From NCBI GenBank assembly GCA_030248195.1, contig JASAND010024236.1, forward strand, positions 1 through 64,000: a DNA stretch of 64,000 nt, read 5' to 3'. The notes beneath the pieces were generated by a model. The model did no database searches. It was not told where the DNA came from and saw only the letters and a list, made by a program, of their open reading frames with translations. A program made the translations under genes and the position numbers. The stretch is from Trissonchulus latispiculum. Its lineage: Eukaryota; Nematoda; Enoplea; Enoplida; Ironidae. Each line of letters begins with the position of its first letter. The first letter of the stretch is position 1. Below are positions 20,954 through 33,025 of the stretch, one piece after another.

Positions 20954-21971
20954 AAGGTGCTGGTATCCTTTGGTGCAGTGCTTTTGTGGTGATTTTTTGA
21001 AACGCTATAACTTTTGGAATTTTGGGAGTTGGAAAGAGGTTTATACATTGTTTCAAAACTTGTAACCTGTACATTCATATGAAGTTACAAAACTAGCAAA
21101 ATTCGCCAAAAATAGCAAAAGTTTTTGGACATTACTGTCATCTGACGGGCTGAGCATTGACCAAAAATTTTTGAACATAGTTTTTTTAAAACTGTAGAAT
21201 CGGCCTAAATATTTTCGTGCGTCATGATATGAAGGACATGTGGGCCGAGGGACAATTTCTTGGATTTGGCTTAACAAGCCTAAATACTCCAGAAAATCCG
21301 GCAAATGTGCGACGACACGAAATTTCGCAACTTTGCATTCAGTTTTCTCGCCGCTGGAGATGTTTTAGCTCAAACCGAGAAAAATATTCCTCCGCAATAG
21401 TCCGAATTTTCATTCTACCAAAATCACGCGAATCCATTGGGTAGTTTTGGAGAAATCGATGTTCAAAACAAAATAATCGCAGTTTTGCTAAAATGGTTTT
21501 TCCGCGAATTTTCTAGCTTAAAGCGACGAGCTCTAGCGAATTGGCATGGATAAAATGTGCAACTGGACGATCAATCGATTGCGTATAAATAATTCAAAAT
21601 TGTCTGTAAGATTTAGCAGTAATTTTGAAAAAAACTGATTCCTTCGAAAATGGCCAAATTTTGACCCCAAAAATCGTTTTTGACTTATACTGCCTTAACC
21701 GCTAGAGATAGCTCAAAGGTTGTAAGTAAAAACAAAAATGTTCATTTTGATGCTCTCTTTCCAGCCATAACAACCAATCCGGTGTATCGGCAATGTACTG
21801 ACAGAATAATGGCAAAAACCAAAACTTTCTTATCTTTTGACCTAAATATGCGAGACCGGTACCAGAATGTTAAAGAGCACCAAATTAACACATATGGAAA
21901 GTTTCATTCATTTTCATAACGAATTGGAGCCTGTAAGGTCAAATTTACAGAAAGCAATACCAGCACCTTAA
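20954..21971. mobile_element. TTAA-flanked element, GGTGCTGGTATC family (copy 1)
   Basis: Termini are TTAAGGTGCTGGTAT and ATACCAGCACCTTAA. It interrupts the integrase relic, whose reading frame resumes after 21971. A relative with the same ends lies at 25766-26771. It is about 1 kb, with no transposase frame, so it is non-autonomous. Confidence 0.85.
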
Positions 21972-22675
21972 GGAACGAAAAGGATGAAACTCTACGACGT
22001 GTTATTTTGAATGAGTTTATTTTACGGTGTGGAGTTCCAATTGAGGTTGTAACGGACTATGGTCCTAATTTTCAGGCAGAAGTCACAAATGCACTTCTTA
22101 AATTAATAGGCACTAAAAATTACGTACCGCTATGCATGCATATAGAACTTCATTGCATTCTGTTATACAGGATACGCCGTATTTTCTGTTGTTTGATCGG
22201 GATAGCCAAGTTCCAGAAGATTGTTGTTGATAAGCCAGTAACTTCTTTTGTAAATTATAAGACTTCTTTAATACGAACTTTAACGGAAAACTGGCATCTT
22301 ACAGCTCAAACTATAGCTGATAAAGAGGAACTTTTAAAGCAGCGATATGGCAAGCGAGTAAGTATTAAGAATTTTGAAATGGGTCAAGTTCTTATGCGCA
22401 ACATCAGTCAAATGCCACAACCGACGGGTACTATGTCTAAATTGGCATCTAAGTATGACGAACGCTGTAAAATACCCGAGGTCCTGTATGATCAGAGCGT
22501 ACGACTACGTGATTTTAAAAAGGGTGAGATTAGCAAAGTAAAACATGTCAATCGTTTGAAGTTGCTACCTGACATAATCCTTGAAACTTTGGAGGAGTTG
22601 GAAGTAGATGTTGCTAATCCAACTGCTACCAGTAGTAATGATGACGTGATACGAATAGGGATAGTGATGTCGTAG
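21972..22675 (+). pseudogene. Integrase core, second piece, and C-terminal tail
   Basis: It resumes with FILRCGVPIEVVTDYGPNF, the integrase motif around the second catalytic Asp (usually GVP-x-x-x-x-TD-x-GxxF). The frame runs on for over 200 codons, with a shifted piece matching the PYFLLFDRDSQ region that follows the core. The third catalytic residue (Glu) region is not cleanly preserved. The C-terminal part is basic and charged. Confidence 0.65.
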
Positions 22676-24540
22676 CTAAGAATGACGATGAACTGCTTGT
22701 ACGTCATTGTGTATTAGGACCTACTGAAAACGGCCAAATTAGCCAAGTGCAAACAGCCAAATCCTCCAGGAACCAAATCTAGAATTTATCAATGTGGGAA
22801 ATCTCAATGAAGTAGAAGATGCAAGGTGGCACTACAGTCAAGAGCTTGCTATATTAACATCGGTAATTTGGGCAAAAAAACGGAAAAAAGAAAGTCCAAA
22901 AAGGATGCTGAAGACGCAGAGAAAAATAAGGCAAAAGAGGCAAAAAGAGTCATATATATAATAAAAGGACGAAATAAAACAAGATGCCAGCGTCTGTAAA
23001 TATTTAGTAGTTAGGATTTTTTGAAGTTATTTGTGTTTTGTATTTTGTAATTGTACCTAACAGCACGTTAACGTCATCACAATCTGAAGATGTATTCTTG
23101 ACTTTATTATGTAACTTTTGCTTTGTACTTTTGTAGTAGATGACAGTTAGTAGCGGTTTCAATTTCAACTTGAAGGCATAACTTAAGAAACTTAAGTGCC
23201 TTAAGGCCTGAAACTTAAGTGCTATAACGGATATTTTTGTCATTTGAAGCTTTAGTAATTTTTCTTTCACATTTCTGTCTTCTCTTTTCTATATTCTCTC
23301 GAATATCTTTCAAATTTGGGAATCTTTAGCTTAATATTATGAGTTTATGTGTGGATTGTGCTTGCTTTGTATCTTTAAGAGAAGCTTTGTATCTTTGATG
23401 ATTCTACGTCGATGCATTCCATGGAGTTCTACATGGCCAATTATCGATGAACTACTTCCCATTGCAACAGCAATACAAAGAAAGAACTGTCACAATTGAC
23501 GAACTATAAATTTCTTTTCAAACTTTTCTTAGTTAGTCATAATCATTAGTAGTTACTAGAATTTTTTAATGTGTATTTTATAATTGGCTTTACTTGTATG
23601 TATTTGTTGTTTGTTTGTTTGTGTCTTTTTGCATAATATTTAGTTTTGGATTTAATTGCTGACGGAATACTATATTTTGTAGTGTGTGAATTCGTAGGCA
23701 CTCATTCTTTTCTGTTATGGGAAGAACGATGTTATTTGAAATACGTATGAATACTTATGGGTTATTTGTGTGTCTGCTTTAGATTTTTTAGGTTATTTAA
23801 AATTACTATCTTTTGAGCAAACAAAATGTTGAACTTTCGTTACTCTTGATCACTTTTGAGTTAGTTTAATTTGGATATCTTATGTATTCTCTGGATTTTG
23901 CTACTATTTTAGACTACCTTATGGGTTATACAATTCATTGATGCTAAGGGCATTTATGCCAAGGGTCTACAGTGTTGAGTTAGAATGGATTGTACTGACA
24001 CGGTAGCTTCTGTTCTTCCCACGACTTCAGTAACAAGTATTTCTATTTTGTCTGTATTTTGTACTGTAAAGGAAGTTTTTGCATTGTTAGCGTACAAGCT
24101 ATATGTTAATCTTTTGATTGCGGTAACTTTGAATGCAGAGTTAATCTTTTGCATAGTTGTGCAGATAATTTATGGGGTATTTACTCTTTTGAAACTGTTG
24201 TAAAGTATGAATGTCGTATTTAGATTTTGAATTGTTTACAGGTATATTTGTCATGCTTTAATCTTTTGAACAAGTTGTAAAGATACTTTGTGATATTTAC
24301 TCTTTTGTACTGTTGCATAGTTGATTCTTGTCGTATATTGTACTTTAATACTGTTTTCGTTTATTTTCTAAATTTAAGTTTTAAATTTCTTTTTAAAATG
24401 CTATCAAGTTTACGTTCAAGTGCGAATATATCCCCCTTTTCCTATTTGCCTGTATTTTGACTACCACTTGCTACCAATCTTTTCTATTCTAATCTAATTT
24501 TTATTCTTCGTTCAGTAAGTCTACGTCTAACTAAGTCTTG

Positions 24541-24587
<47 letters not shown>

Positions 24588-25088
24588 TACAATCTGAAGT
24601 TACTTTTGTTAACATTCGCAGTAAATCCGCCAGGACTACTTTTATGGTTGCTTACTGGTCGCCCATGCTTGAAAGTCTTTTCTTGAAATGTTACTGTTTA
24701 AACGCAATCTTCGAAGTATGGTAGCACTATCTTTATATTGCAAATTTTAGCAATACTTAGAAATTAGGGGTCTATGACTGACATGAAATGATAAGAATTC
24801 TTCTACTCACCGTAAATACAATGCCAAATAGCCAATATGCTAAACGCTTGCAGAAAGGACATATATGACAATCTACCAATTCACTATAAAGTAGTTATTG
24901 TTTGGAAATCACAGATTGTCTGTATTCGAAGCTAAAATCATCACAAACTCTTAAAATATCCCTTAGTGGCGGCAGTTGCAGCGAAGAACATATGGATGCA
25001 CTAAGAACGAAGTAAGGAGCTCGAAATCAATTTTAGGTGGGAAAATAGCAGTCTAACTAGCATGGCTAACTAATGTTCCATAATCACT
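22676..25088. other. Post-integrase and intergenic AT-rich stretch
   Basis: A lysine-rich decayed tail of the old element runs to about 22940, then T-rich sequence with no recognisable gene. A 72-codon hydrophobic frame (23985-24203) is not supported by anything else. I could not find a 3' LTR matching the 13500-13780 sequence. Confidence 0.45.
24541..24588. repeat. (AAGT)n microsatellite
   Basis: Twelve tandem copies of a tetranucleotide agta/aagt unit. Confidence 0.95.
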
Positions 25089-25092
25089 GTAG
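25089..25092. repeat. Target-site duplication of giant retrotransposon, left
   Basis: The tetranucleotide gtag directly precedes the left LTR and is repeated at 46874-46877 after the right LTR. Confidence 0.75.
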
Positions 25093-27249
25093 TGTAAAAT
25101 ATGGGTAGAGCTAGGGAATTAAACCACAGAGCTCACACCAAATTTTACGTGGAGCTGAGCGCAACGAACGCTGATCGACGACTGCGGGTGGAGATCTTTA
25201 GTCCAGCGGCTCTTACCCACCGACTTGCCTCGCCAAGGGGAACTGACAAAATTTGGGGGACGCCAACGGGGCGCCTAGCAGAAACGGGGGACACGCGCAC
25301 ACACGAAATTTAGGCTCAGTTAGGGACAAACTCCGGGCTACTCCCAGAGCGCTACCTAGCTAACAAAAGCGATTAGAACTAGTTAATTAGATTAAATAAA
25401 TTAAGTTAAATAAGAGCAAAGACAACTGGCTAATTTCCTGGGATTCCCACAGGGGAAGTATAACAAAAAATCCCTTCTGGGCTACTCAGAGGGGGACAAG
25501 CAAGACAGCGGGCTACAAGCAAGGCAAACTACAACAATGGTACAAAACGGGGGATACATTACAGCAAAGGGGGAACCAGCAATTATAGAAGGTAGGACAG
25601 GAAATAACCAAATAGGGGAGGGATGGTTAGCTAGTAAATATAGACCCGGGGGAACGGGGACAACCCCGCAAAACAGGAAGGGGAAAGGGAGGGGAGAGTT
25701 AAGAGTTAGACATAAATGAAGTTGAATAGGGTTAGGGGTAGGAAAGGAGATTAGAAAAGGTAAGTTTAAGGTGGTGGTATCCTTTTGTGCAGTGCTTTTG
25801 TGGTGATTTTTTAAAACGCTATAACTTTCGCAATGTTGGGAGTTGCAAAGAGCTTTATACATCGTTTTAAAGCTTATTATCTGTACATTCATATGAGCTT
25901 ACAGAACTGGCAAAATTAGCAAAATATAGCAGAAATTTTCTGACAAGCTGACATCTAACAGGATGAATATAGACGAAAAGTTTTTGAACATCGATTTCTC
26001 AAAACTGAAGAATCGGCCAAAAGTTCTTTTTGTGCCACGATATAAAGGACATATGGGCCGAGGGACGTTTTATTGGATTTGGCTCAGCAGGTCTTAATGG
26101 TCGAGAAAATCGGCAAAATGCACAGTAACACGAAATTTCGCAACTTCGCATTGAGTTTTCTTGCTCCTCAGTAAGTTTTGGCCCAAAACGTCCCTCCGCA
26201 GAAGTGCGAATTTCGATTCTGCCGAAAATCTCCGGAATCCGTCGAGTAGTTTTTGGGAAATCGATGTTCGAAACAAAATAATCGCAGTTTTGCCAAAATG
26301 GTTTTTCGGCCAAATCTCTCGCTGAAAGCAATAAAGTCCGGCTAATAGGTAATCATAAAATGTGCATTTGGACGATGTATCGATTGAGCATAACTAAGCC
26401 AATTTTGTCCCAAACATGTGGCAGTAATTTTGAAAAAACTGATTTCCTCGAAAATGGCCATTTTTTGACCCTAAAAACTGTTTTTTGCTTATACTGACTT
26501 AACCACTGGAGATAGCTCAAAGGTTGTAAGAGCAAAAATGTTCATTTTCGAGTCCTCTTTCCAGCTATACCAACCAATCCCGTGTCTTGTCTACCTACTG
26601 GGAGCTTAAGGCCAAAAACCAAAACTTTCTTATCTTTTGGCCTAAGAATACGGGACTGGTCCTAAGATGTTAAAGAGCACGGAAATAGGTTATCTCGTAA
26701 GTTTTAGCCCTTTGCGTAAAGGATTAAAGCCGTAGGAGTCAAAAATACCCGAAAGGAAACCAGCACCTTAAAGTAATTTTCGAAAGTAAAATGAAAACAG
26801 AAACACTCACGCTTTAGGTGTGGAATCACCAAGGGTGGGGCCCCCAACTTTGAAGACCGACCATACACGAACTTGAAAAACTCCCATCTGATCAAAAAGG
26901 TGACGTAAGCGTTAAAGAAGAATTTTGTTATGCGTTGGGAACGGGAGGGTCTATCTTTGCTAAGCCACAATAATTGCAATGCTAAGTTTACGCTCACAAA
27001 ATAGGGAAATTAAAGCTTTTTACACAATTTTTGGAATACGAGCATAAAGTTAGCACTGCACATTATTTTAAAAGGAGATTTTTACATACAGAATAACACT
27101 CAATCATCGGGCTTCCCAACAATTATAACATGATATTTAAGGGGAATTTGGGGGAGTTTTAGGGAGTTTTAGGGGAAAACTATGAAAGTAAAGGATTAAA
27201 AGGGACTTGGAAAGGGGGTGATAGCGGGGACGCTATTACCCACATTACA
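25093..27249 (-). repeat. 3' LTR of giant retrotransposon
   Basis: It matches 45952-46873 at both ends. It is longer because a TTAA-flanked element (25766-26771) and about 240 bp of further sequence (about 25737-25765 and 26772-26983) are present here and missing from the other LTR. The purine-rich tggggaga lies directly upstream on the coding strand, in the polypurine-tract position. Confidence 0.88.
25766..26771. mobile_element. TTAA-flanked element, GGTGCTGGTATC family (copy 2)
   Basis: Termini TTAAGGTGGTGGTAT and ACCAGCACCTTAA correspond to the copy at 20954-21971, and the interior is similar over its whole length (gcagtgcttttgtggtgattttt and so on). It is inserted in the 3' LTR only, so it arrived after integration or was lost from the 5' LTR together with neighbouring sequence. 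Confidence 0.88.
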
Positions 27250-29082
27250 TCTCCCCAGGGCTTAAAGCACGAGCCCCCGCGAGTGCCAGGGGAAAAAGGA
27301 AAAAGAAAAAAGGAGTCTTTAAGGGGTGGGGATGCACAGTTGTCAATTATATATATATATAAAGTCAGTAACAAGCAAATACGTATATATATATATATAT
27401 ATAAGTAGAATCGAAATAGGAAAATAAGCTCAACATTAAGGGGCTTGGAAGGGGGAAAGTAGCTTCGAATTTATTAAAGCATTATTCTTTTTGAGAGATT
27501 AGAACAAGGGAATGGGGAAAGTGCCACAACCAACCAAGGTTCCGGTCATATAGTATGCCAGCTTCGTAGGGCTATCTCAGGTACGGCTGGGCTACCCCAG
27601 CAACCTATACGAGCGCCCTAAGGGGGAAAGGGGGAAGGGATCACCTAGGCTAAGCAGTCGAACCCTAGGCTCAAAGGCGGTGTCGGACGTATTTTTGATG
27701 GGAAAAGGTGGGAAAAATTTCGCAAAGGGACTAGAAAATGGGTAGTTGGCTCACGTACATACAGACCACATTTATACCCCATCACAGCCGTTAGGGCCTA
27801 CGGAACAGTTATACACAACACATTCATACAGAAAAACAGACATACCAGCCAATACCCGACGGTATATTTTACCGTAAAAAGGAAGGGGGAAAATGGGAAG
27901 GGATTCAAGAACAGAAAAGTCCCTACATCAGAAAAGTTTGCCCCTCTGCGCAAATTGACCTACTTCGCGACAGTCAGGGGAAAGACTGACCTACTGACCT
28001 ACGTCCATTGACCTCATTAACCTACTTCCTACTTTGTTCGGACTGGGAGAGGACAACAAAACTGGCACAATATATGGACTACCCCACATAGAATCAAAAG
28101 AAAGTGGCAAGAAAGGGAGGGTGGGATTTTAGTCAAAATAATCTCTCAAAAAGAGGCGCTTTCTTTTAAGTGAAAGGTAAAAAGGAAAAAGGATGGGGGG
28201 GAAAGGAATTTGGTTGAGCTTAAAAGAGGTTTTTGGTTTGATTGATTAAAGCAAAAAAACAAGAAAAAGAAAATCAAATGCAAAATCACAAAAAATACAC
28301 GTAATTAATAAGGCAACAAGTATAATACTGAGCAAAACAAATTGCAGTAAATAAAATAAGTTTTGGTTAAATAAATGTAATGTTTTTGAAAATCCAAGAA
28401 AATAAAATGTTAGTTTTAAAAATAATTCAAAGAGTGTTAGAATCCGATAAATTTAAAAGGTTAAGAGTGAATCCTTTTGGAATGTAAAATGGAATGAATT
28501 TTTAAAATGTTACAGCACCGTACTGGACATATTATGCTATACATGACAAGATCAAAAATAGACTATGAAAATATAGAAAGAATATAACAAGTAACAAATT
28601 TCTATACAAAATTCCAATTATCCACCAAATTTATTCTTCTTAGGGTGATTCAGAGCTGGAGGGACGGAGGGAAGGGGATTACCCATCATAGTTCAGCTGT
28701 GGGGAACAGGGACCATAACAGTGTCCAAATAGCACTGGCAAAAATAGGAATGGGCGCCATAAATCCAATAATAGCAGTATCATAGAAATATGATGATAAT
28801 AATCCAGAAAATTGGGGCCAGAATCCGGGGGTGGAAAGACGTTTAGGGAGCGCCATGTGGGGACCGTAGGGGACAATACCACATCCATAGGGAGAGCTGT
28901 CGATGGGCAGGATCAGGGAGGGGACGGATCATGAATAGCCACAAATGTCCAACGGTGGAATTCACCAAAATTGGAGATAAAATGTTAGTAGAAAGGATGG
29001 GACGGAAGGGCAGGGTGGGACAGGACGGCAGGGGCAGGAAGGCAGGGTGGGCAGGAGGGCAGGGGACAGAGGAGGGATCGGC
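27250..29082 (-). other. 3' untranslated region of giant retrotransposon
   Basis: No reading frame of note. It contains (TA)n runs at about 27346-27360 and 27384-27403 and purine-rich stretches. It lies between the last accessory coding block and the 3' LTR. Confidence 0.5.
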
Positions 29083-29775
29083 CTACCAGCCGCGGAGGAC
29101 CGGGGAACGAGGATCGATCGGGAGGGTCTCGTTCGCCAATTGGGGAAAGGCAGGATTGAAGTGGGTGATAGCTGCCACCGGGCAGTATACATCTTTGGAC
29201 TTCGGGTTAGGGTGAGTACCAGCGATAAAGACGCTATGCCGGTTGATACCCATAACAAGGGGAGCCGCTCGGAGATTGGCGGGAGGATTGCGGTTGTCAA
29301 GGAAGGGTGGGTGGGGGTAACCGCGGCGGCGACGCTCTGCCATGGCTCGGATCCGCTGCCGCAGGATGTCCTGGAAGGCGGAAAATTGGGCTTGGGTCAG
29401 GGGTTCTCGGGTCTTGGGGTCTAGGAAGAAATCGTCTAGACCACCTTGGAGGAACCACAGGAGAACTTCCAACCAGATCCGTCCGGCGACATTACTGCCG
29501 GTCCACACGGCGGGGTTATAAATGTCTGGGTAAACATCCGGGTCCATTTCTCCGATGGACGCGGCAGGTTGACCGTTGATGAGGGGGGCCAGAACTCCAG
29601 TACCCCTGAGGGGGTCATCCGAGGACTCGGCGAACAGGTGGGTAGGGTAGGTAACGAGATACTCCTGGACGGACGGATTCTCGTACAGAAGTTCGAAGGC
29701 TATGCGGACCAAACCCCGGATGTTGAGGCCACCTGCCCAGTTGGCCTTCAGGGACTCTGGGGACGAGATCAGCAT
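29083..29775 (-). CDS. Accessory region block D: unrecognised globular domain
   Basis: A 230-codon frame opens MLISSPESLKANWAGG and continues in normal, non-repetitive protein sequence. There are aromatic-rich patches (IWLEVLLWFLQGGLDDFFLD at about residues 100-120), an arginine-rich helix-like segment (DILRQRIRAMAERRRRG at about 140-155) and conserved-looking VFIAGTHPNPKSKDVYCP near 185-200. There is no signal peptide, membrane segment or N-glycosylation cluster as env would have. It follows the proline-rich block after a frame change and is probably the C-terminal domain of one long polyprotein. Function unknown. Confidence 0.5.
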   Translation of the reverse strand: MLISSPESLKANWAGGLNIRGLVRIAFELLYENPSVQEYLVTYPTHLFAESSDDPLRGTGVLAPLINGQPAASIGEMDPDVYPDIYNPAVWTGSNVAGRIWLEVLLWFLQGGLDDFFLDPKTREPLTQAQFSAFQDILRQRIRAMAERRRRGYPHPPFLDNRNPPANLRAAPLVMGINRHSVFIAGTHPNPKSKDVYCPVAAITHFNPAFPQLANETLPIDPRSPVLRGW

Positions 29776-29840
29776 CTAACACTTGGGTATTCACCACGGC
29801 TCCTGGGTTCTGGGCATGGCAGCGGATATAATGCACGGCG

Positions 29841-30485
29841 TCATCTCGCATTACGTAATCCGCCTTGCGAGTCTGATAGCCGTGCTCGCCTGTAGGATAA
29901 AGGTCGGGGAATGGGGGATATGGATACCTCGTTCGGAGTGTTGGGAGCCAAAATAATGGCCAATTGACATTTGTCGGGTACGGGAAAGGGCGTCGGCCGT
30001 GGCTGGGCCACAGCACGATGCCGGGAGCCACTACGCCGCCGCGTCTTCGTTGTGTCCGAGCGGGCCACGGATGCAGACGTCGGCCGCTGGGTTGGGGGCG
30101 GGGTCGGTTGGGCTACCGTCAAACTAAGCAAGGGTGGTGGGGTCGCACGTTGAGGGCCCATGGTTGGTTGAGACGGCTTCTGTGTTTGCAGCCGCTTAGA
30201 CGGAGGGGGCCGTGAACCTGGTAAAGTTGATGGCGTAGTCGACTGAGGGCTAGAGGTATCCATAGGCTGAGGACCTGACACTGGAGCTCGATCAGGCTGT
30301 GAAGGTGGTGGGGCAGGACGACCAACCGTAACCGGTCGCACCGGCAGTGTGCCGAACTGTCTCGGGGTAGGGACAACAGCCTGACGTTCAGGTTGTTGCT
30401 GGGGTGGGATGAGCGGTTGGGACGGGCCCCGAACCGCGGCCGCTACTGCATTATCCTGTTCAAAAGCGAAACGACCAACTACCAT
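29841..30485 (-). CDS. Accessory region: proline/glutamine/threonine-rich linker
   Basis: A 214-codon frame is dominated by Pro, Gln, Ser and Thr with Arg-rich spots (KTRRRSGSRHR). It overlaps the preceding block by a few bases in another frame, so a frameshift joins them. A low-complexity linker of this kind typically separates folded domains; it says nothing about catalysis. Overlapping frames at 29615-30031 probably carry the true sequence toward block D. Confidence 0.4.
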   Translation of the reverse strand: MVVGRFAFEQDNAVAAAVRGPSQPLIPPQQQPERQAVVPTPRQFGTLPVRPVTVGRPAPPPSQPDRAPVSGPQPMDTSSPQSTTPSTLPGSRPPPSKRLQTQKPSQPTMGPQRATPPPLLSLTVAQPTPPPTQRPTSASVARSDTTKTRRRSGSRHRAVAQPRPTPFPVPDKCQLAIILAPNTPNEVSISPIPRPLSYRRARLSDSQGGLRNAR

Positions 30486-31237
30486 GTCGCGGATGTCGCG
30501 GTAACGGGGGGTTGGATGATCAGGCCTGCACGATCAAGTTCCGGTCCGGGGGAGACATTACGGGCCTGGAAATCACGGCGTCGTTGTTCTCGGGCCGCGA
30601 TCTCGTCTCCTGAAAGTTCGGCTGGGATAGTGATAGTACTAAAATACTCATCACTAGGGTGCAAAGTATTAAGGGTCGCCACGATATACAGCGGACTAGC
30701 CCGCACGCGGCCATCATCAGCTCGCCACATCATAGTCGCCTCAGGCCAGGACAGGGACTCGGAAGGTTGGATGGCTTTTTGAACTTGCCAGTGCACGGGC
30801 TGCCCGGCACGAGCGGCATGAACAAAGGCCGAAGGGTCAAAATTGGGGGAACGTCGATCAAGGGCGGGGGCGACTAAGTAGAGGCGTAGCTGATCGCTAC
30901 CGGCTTGTTGGAGGGAATCCACCATACCACGGCTGAGGACACCAACACGCTCGTCGACAAAATATCTAGGTGACGTACCGGGTTCGGCCAACCGCGCCGC
31001 CGCAGTCGCCAGACGAGGAGCTGGATGGTAGATATGGGTCGTGGCGAATAGGTAGCGTGAGGGACCGGTATAGCCGTCGGTCCTATCATCCAGGAGGAGA
31101 CGGATAAAATGTTCAAACATGGGCAGGGTATTTTCGGGGACTTCGTCGTAGATCTCAGGGTCAATAGCTAACAGATCCAGTTCATCTGCGCCGGGCATTA
31201 CAGCTCGGGCGTTAATAGGTTGGACATTGGCTATCAA
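30479..31237 (-). CDS. Accessory region block C: unrecognised globular domain
   Basis: A 252-codon frame has well-mixed composition and runs from MIANVQPINARAVMPGADEL, through an acidic helical stretch (DPEIYDEVPENTLPMFEHF), aromatic and His residues (YLFATTHIYHP) and a Trp-Pro-x-Ala-Thr segment, to an Arg-rich end. There are no retroviral env features and no motif I can tie to a known enzyme. It is the longest uninterrupted part of the post-integrase region and the best query for a structure or profile search. It is likely one folded domain of a polyprotein. Confidence 0.55.
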   Translation of the reverse strand: MIANVQPINARAVMPGADELDLLAIDPEIYDEVPENTLPMFEHFIRLLLDDRTDGYTGPSRYLFATTHIYHPAPRLATAAARLAEPGTSPRYFVDERVGVLSRGMVDSLQQAGSDQLRLYLVAPALDRRSPNFDPSAFVHAARAGQPVHWQVQKAIQPSESLSWPEATMMWRADDGRVRASPLYIVATLNTLHPSDEYFSTITIPAELSGDEIAAREQRRRDFQARNVSPGPELDRAGLIIQPPVTATSATW

Positions 31238-31249
31238 GGGACTGAGGCC

Positions 31250-32042
31250 CTAGGAGATCGGAGCTGCAGTCGGGGCCGTAAGAAGGCGCCCGATCGCAAC
31301 GGCAGGTTGGGCCGGTTCAGCTAGAGGTGGGGGTGCAGTAGTGGCGACTGGCGGGTTCGTGGGTACGGCGGACTCTTGGGCCACAAGGTGGGGGTAGTGG
31401 ACAAATTGGGGAAAACCCGGTGCCGGCGGTTGCAGGGGGATATCCGTATCACGGGATCCACGATAATATTCCATATAATTTCGACTTGAGGGGTATTGGC
31501 CATAGCCAGAGCTCGCTCCAGGCTAGAGGCCAAATCTTCAGAACCAACCGACGCGGCACCGGAAGATCGGTTTAGGTCTGAGGCAGTTTGGCTAGCTCGC
31601 CCCGAGGCTTCCCCAGGGGTCGCTTGTGAGGGGAAAAGGTATTGGGACTCTTGCTGTTGGGCGGTCTGGCGTCTAGTACTAGACGCTCCCTGTGACGGTC
31701 GGGACGAAGACGAGGGAACGGCTGTGGCCCAAGGGAATGTCGGCAGGTCGCGGGGGTTTCTGTCGGTCTAGGGCGGGATCGGGAAGCCTGACAAGCCTGC
31801 TGGGTGGATTTACGAGTAGTGGATCGGGAGCGATGCTCAGTTGGTGCAGGAGGGGCTACCCCTCGCTGAGCTGCCACCAACTGAGTTTCTAGACTAGCGG
31901 CTTGGGTTGGCCGCTGGACTTCGGCCACGATTTTAATAGAGGTGGACGAGGCCGCCGAACGACGTCCTGAGGCGGTTTCTGCTGCTTGGCGGGGACCAGA
32001 TCGAGCAGACGCTGATTCGGACAACTGGGGAGGTGGGGACAA
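31250..32042 (-). CDS. Accessory region: low-complexity linker with frameshifts
   Basis: Two overlapping frames (31572-32042 and 31250-31474) are rich in Ser, Ala, Pro, Gln and Arg. Between them the frame shifts, so the reading is not continuous. It separates block B from block C. Confidence 0.35.
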
Positions 32043-32102
32043 CCATTCCCCACTGGGCGGAATATGCGTCCAATTGTGGACAATTGGAGGGCGATCTGGA
32101 GG

Positions 32103-33025
32103 TCACGGAGGTTGACTTGCCGGGCTGTCCCGGTGAGCCAGTGTAGCGTGGGTATAGACATCGTGTACAGCGTGCACGATGTCCTGGATATGGGGGAGGG
32201 GATCCATACCGTGGGTACAGCAAGTCTGTTCCTTGGGGTTGGGAAAATGGTACTCCGACGTTAGGCGGGATAGATGGGATGGGGGTCCACGCAAAATGCC
32301 TGATCGATCGGTTGTCTGGCTGGGCCAGGTAGGCATTTCGCGTACCACTTGGGGGTTTTGGGGGGCTGCAACGCGTCTCAAATGGGCTACACATTCGAGA
32401 AACTCTTGCAGTTCGACCATATTCATGTGGAGGTGTGGTATGCCAAGACACCCTGACAGCCGCCGGGCATCACCAGGGGCCCCATCGGTGATCAGGCGAG
32501 TCATAGGGTGAAAGGACAACAGGTTGGCGAGGAGGGCGAGGAACGGGAAATAGTCTTCGAGTTGGGTAAGGATAAAGCTGACCAGGATGACGTACATCGT
32601 TTGGTCCTGGAGGTGGGGAGCGTGGACTGGTCCCATCAGCTGGAGGATATTCACGGTGTATTCCTGGGGGAGGCCGAATTGCGAGTCATTACCTCCTTCG
32701 ATATCGAGGGCCACCGCATAGCTGTTTGACATCATGTGGGTCATCTCCGGGAAATAGAAGAAGAAATCGCCTATCGTGGCGATTATCCGACGTCGAGGGG
32801 CAGTTGGAAGGGGGCCAGCGTCCCGGTACTGCTGGCGGAGTTGGCTCGCGCCGGGGGAAGGTGGGAAAGGGCCGCTCCCAGATTATGAGCCGCGTCATAA
32901 AATTGGGAACCTAAACCATTCAATGCCGCGTAGGCAAACTGCTGGGCATAATAGGTAGCGTCATCAGCTGTGTTCCGATAGAACACACGCTGAGCATGAT
33001 GACTATTGGGAGGGCATGGGCCCAC
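32103..33025 (-). CDS. Accessory region block B: unrecognised helical domain
   Basis: Two frames cover this part. 32783-33025 gives a tyrosine/alanine-rich helix-like segment (DDATYYAQQFAYAALNGLG). 32103-32744 gives 213 codons with a leucine/phenylalanine-rich core (YVILVSFILTQLEDYFPFLA), which could be a buried helix or one weak membrane segment. A frameshift lies near 32750-32780. The later His-rich part (GIPHLHMNMVELQEFLECV, then HDVYTHATLAH) does not form a recognised zinc motif. The overall look is an alpha-helical structural protein. Capsid-like function is a guess only. Confidence 0.45.

Larger units (their letters stand above)
13476..22940 (+). mobile_element. Degenerate LTR retrotransposon, interrupted by two insertions
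   Basis: In plus-strand order there is an AATAAA in presumed LTR sequence (13590-13595), a PBS-like TGGCTACCGCGACAGGA (13781), a gag relic with CCHC knuckle, a protease relic, an RT scrap and integrase pieces. This is the gag-PR-RT-IN order of Ty3/Gypsy elements. Multiple stops, frameshifts and a large deletion from mid-RT through RNase H make it inactive. I could not find a 3' LTR, and the 5' LTR boundary is uncertain. Insertions at 14201-15648 and 20954-21971 post-date it. Confidence 0.75.

Noticed and set aside
23985..24203. 72-codon hydrophobic plus-strand frame
   Set aside because: No motif, no neighbours, T-rich sequence; chance is enough.
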